NCBI GenBank assembly: GCA_013127575.1
Contig: CP053418.1
Location: 496,001 to 560,000 of the forward strand
Source: Ramlibacter terrae
GTDB lineage: Bacteria > Pseudomonadota > Gammaproteobacteria > Burkholderiales > Burkholderiaceae_C
Direction: 5' to 3'
DNA length: 64,000 nt
Made by a program: the position numbers and the translations under genes. The first letter of the stretch is position 1. Each line of letters opens with the position of its first letter. The notes beneath the pieces are model-generated. The model was not told where the DNA came from and did no database searches. It worked only from the letters and a program-made list of their open reading frames with translations. This document shows, in pieces, positions 63,201 through 64,000 of the stretch.

Positions 63201-64000
63201 CAGCGGACAGCATCACCGTTACGGAAGACGTCGCCCTGGTGACCGACGTGGTCGACAACGACGATTTCGAGGGCACGCCCCCTGGTCACCGCGGTGACGC
63301 AGGGCACCCACGGCACCGTCGCGATCGAGAACGCCGCGCTCGGCACGGTGCGCTACACGCCCGATGCCAACTACCACGGCCCCGACAGCTACACCTACAC
63401 CGTCACCTCCGGCGGCGTGACCGAGACGGTCACGGTCACGGTCGACGTCGTGGCGGTGGACGACCCGGCCACCTTCGGTGGCGCCACCAGCGGCAGCGGC
63501 GCCGAAGACGGCGGCCCGATCACCGGCACGTTGACCGTGGCCGACCCGGCCGACGGCATGACGGCGCCCGGCTTCATCGTCAGCGGCAACCCGCTGCACG
63601 GCAGCGCGAGCATCAACGCGAGCACCGGCGCCTGGACGTACACGCCGGCCGCCGACTACCACGGCGCCGACAGCTTCACGGTCACCGTCACCGACGGCGA
63701 CGGCAACGCCGCCATCCGGTGATCAGCCTTGCGGTGACCGCGGTCGCCGACATCGTGGCCGACACGGCTTCGGTGAACGAAGACGCAAGTGTCACCACCA
63801 ACCTGCTGGCGAACGACAGCTTCGAGGGCGCGGAGACGATCACGGCCGTGACGCAAGGCACCCACGGCACCGTCACCATCGTCGACCCCGCGCTGGGCAC
63901 GGTCCTGTACACGCCGGATGCGAACTGGCACGGCACGGACACGTACACCTACACGGTCACCTCGGGCGGCGTGAGCGAGACGGCGACCGTCACCGTCACC
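21271..64000 (+). CDS. Giant LapA/BapA-like repetitive adhesin, 3' partial
   Basis: Secreted surface adhesin; at least 14,200 residues lie in the window and the C-terminus is outside. Domains: an N-terminal module (residues 1-150: [51 protein letters not shown]) like the retention/FecR-like start of LapA-type proteins; a Pro/Gly spacer (about 165-205); a beta-sandwich domain with [27 protein letters not shown] and TVITSDE (about 205-315); a cadherin-like domain with [18 protein letters not shown] and [20 protein letters not shown] (about 320-410); then about 75 two-module repeats. No cysteine occurs in the correctly framed repeats. About 34 frame changes by my count, about 26 at CCWGG sites (for example 26006, 27118, 29044, 34485, 37616, 43138, 47566, 55317, 56976, 58091, 63716). 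No canonical LapG dialanine site (T/A/P-AAG) was seen in the N-terminal region. Adjacent type I secretion genes support the role. Confidence 0.9.
31120..33881 (+). repeat. Five-unit higher-order repeat, one occurrence
   Basis: Units are of distinct subtypes, recognised by the start of module A. The order is [70 protein letters not shown], after which [14 protein letters not shown] recurs at 33,882. The period is 2,762 bases. The first three subtypes, in the same order, also follow the [10 protein letters not shown] starts at 33,882 and 38,292. Confidence 0.75.
36361..39400 (+). repeat. Segment resembling the region about 9.95 kb downstream
   Basis: Text beginning AGCTTCGGTGGCGCGACGAG at 36,361 recurs at 46,306, and the [10 protein letters not shown] unit at 38,292 recurs at 48,241, so offsets are 9,945 and 9,949 bases (18 units). 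Intervening unit subtypes largely agree in order. The limits are approximate because I compared by eye. Confidence 0.6.
48241..50997 (+). repeat. Five-unit higher-order repeat, second occurrence
   Basis: The subtype order is [60 protein letters not shown] recurs at 50,998, giving a period of 2,757 bases. The cycle closely follows the one at 31,120, with a different fifth unit. Confidence 0.75.
57673..62070 (+). repeat. Fresh tandem duplication of four units (~2.21 kb each)
   Basis: 57,673-59,885 and 59,886-62,070 are nearly identical, with an offset of 2,213 rising to 2,216 through small indels. Similarity fades near 61,900-62,070. Most of the differences I could find are at CCWGG positions: 58091 (CCGG against CCTGG), 58157 (CCCGG against CCTGG), 58466/60680 (CCAGG against CCGTG), 59198 (GCGG against GCCTGG) and 59693/61909 (CCGTG against CCAGG). 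Both copies share a missing G at 58,563 and 60,777. Confidence 0.85.

Larger units (their letters stand above)
22510..64000 (+). repeat. Tandem array, about 75 copies of a ~553-bp (~184-aa) unit
   Basis: Each unit has two modules. Module A (about 95 residues, tandem-95/cadherin-like) runs [60 protein letters not shown], ending TVTPVND. Module B (about 90 residues, VCBS-like) runs [57 protein letters not shown], ending ISLTV. Counting the [16 protein letters not shown] motif from about 23,008 to about 63,955 gives roughly 75 occurrences with a mean spacing near 553 bases; the count was done by eye. Asp, Asn and Gly clusters fit calcium-stabilised beta-sandwich folds of this class. The array continues past the window. 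Confidence 0.9.

Noticed and set aside
22510..64000. Regularly spaced repeats considered as a CRISPR array.
   Set aside because: The period is about 553 bases, units are coding and there are no short palindromic repeats with unique 30-40-base spacers. No cas genes are in the window.

Overview
The window is about 70% GC. Its gene content points to a betaproteobacterium of the order Burkholderiales, most likely the family Comamonadaceae: a two-domain cytochrome c5-like protein, a solitary MCE/PqiC-type lipid transport operon, AcuI, an AtuA-like protein with MmsA and a GMC dehydrogenase, and a LapA/BapA-type giant adhesin with its own type I secretion genes. The genus cannot be fixed from the sequence alone.

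Layout. 1-17 kb holds ordinary chromosomal genes: cytochrome c (5' end cut by the window edge), a conserved hypothetical protein, a TauE/SafE permease divergent from an Amt ammonium transporter, and a small hypothetical protein. A leftward catabolic run follows (AtuA-like protein, mmsA, GMC oxidoreductase, with a 110-bp hairpin repeat before the last gene). Next is a rightward run: permease, ATPase, MCE protein and PqiC-like lipoprotein, then a cyclic-nucleotide-binding protein, acuI and a DMT-family exporter. A leftward pair, a cytosolic 5'-nucleotidase and an orphan gspF, closes the section. 17.6-21.2 kb encodes a type I secretion ABC transporter with an N-terminal C39-like domain and a HlyD-family membrane fusion protein, translationally coupled. 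From 21,271 to the window edge, nearly 43 kb, runs one gene for a giant secreted adhesin. It has a LapA-like N-terminal module, two beta-sandwich domains and about 75 tandem copies of a two-module repeat with a mean period near 553 bp. Its C-terminus lies outside the window.

The sequence as given has many apparent frameshifts, about 70 by my reading, in almost every gene. About three quarters fall on a CCWGG site: the middle base or a neighbouring C or G is missing (CC-GG, C-TGG), or the site reads CACGG, CCACGG, CCCGG or CCGTG. Near-identical duplicated segments of the adhesin differ from each other mostly at these sites. I read this as a systematic consensus error at a modified CCWGG (Dcm-type) motif, so the genes are annotated as single full-length CDSs rather than pseudogenes. 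This is inference, and the frame changes are listed gene by gene.

How the parts work together: the ABC transporter and HlyD protein, with an outer-membrane TolC-like partner not seen here, should export the adhesin, which probably mediates surface attachment or biofilm formation. The adhesin array has higher-order structure: a recurrent five-unit cycle, a fresh four-unit tandem duplication and a similarity at an offset of about 9.95 kb. These imply ongoing expansion by unequal recombination, or possible assembly uncertainty.
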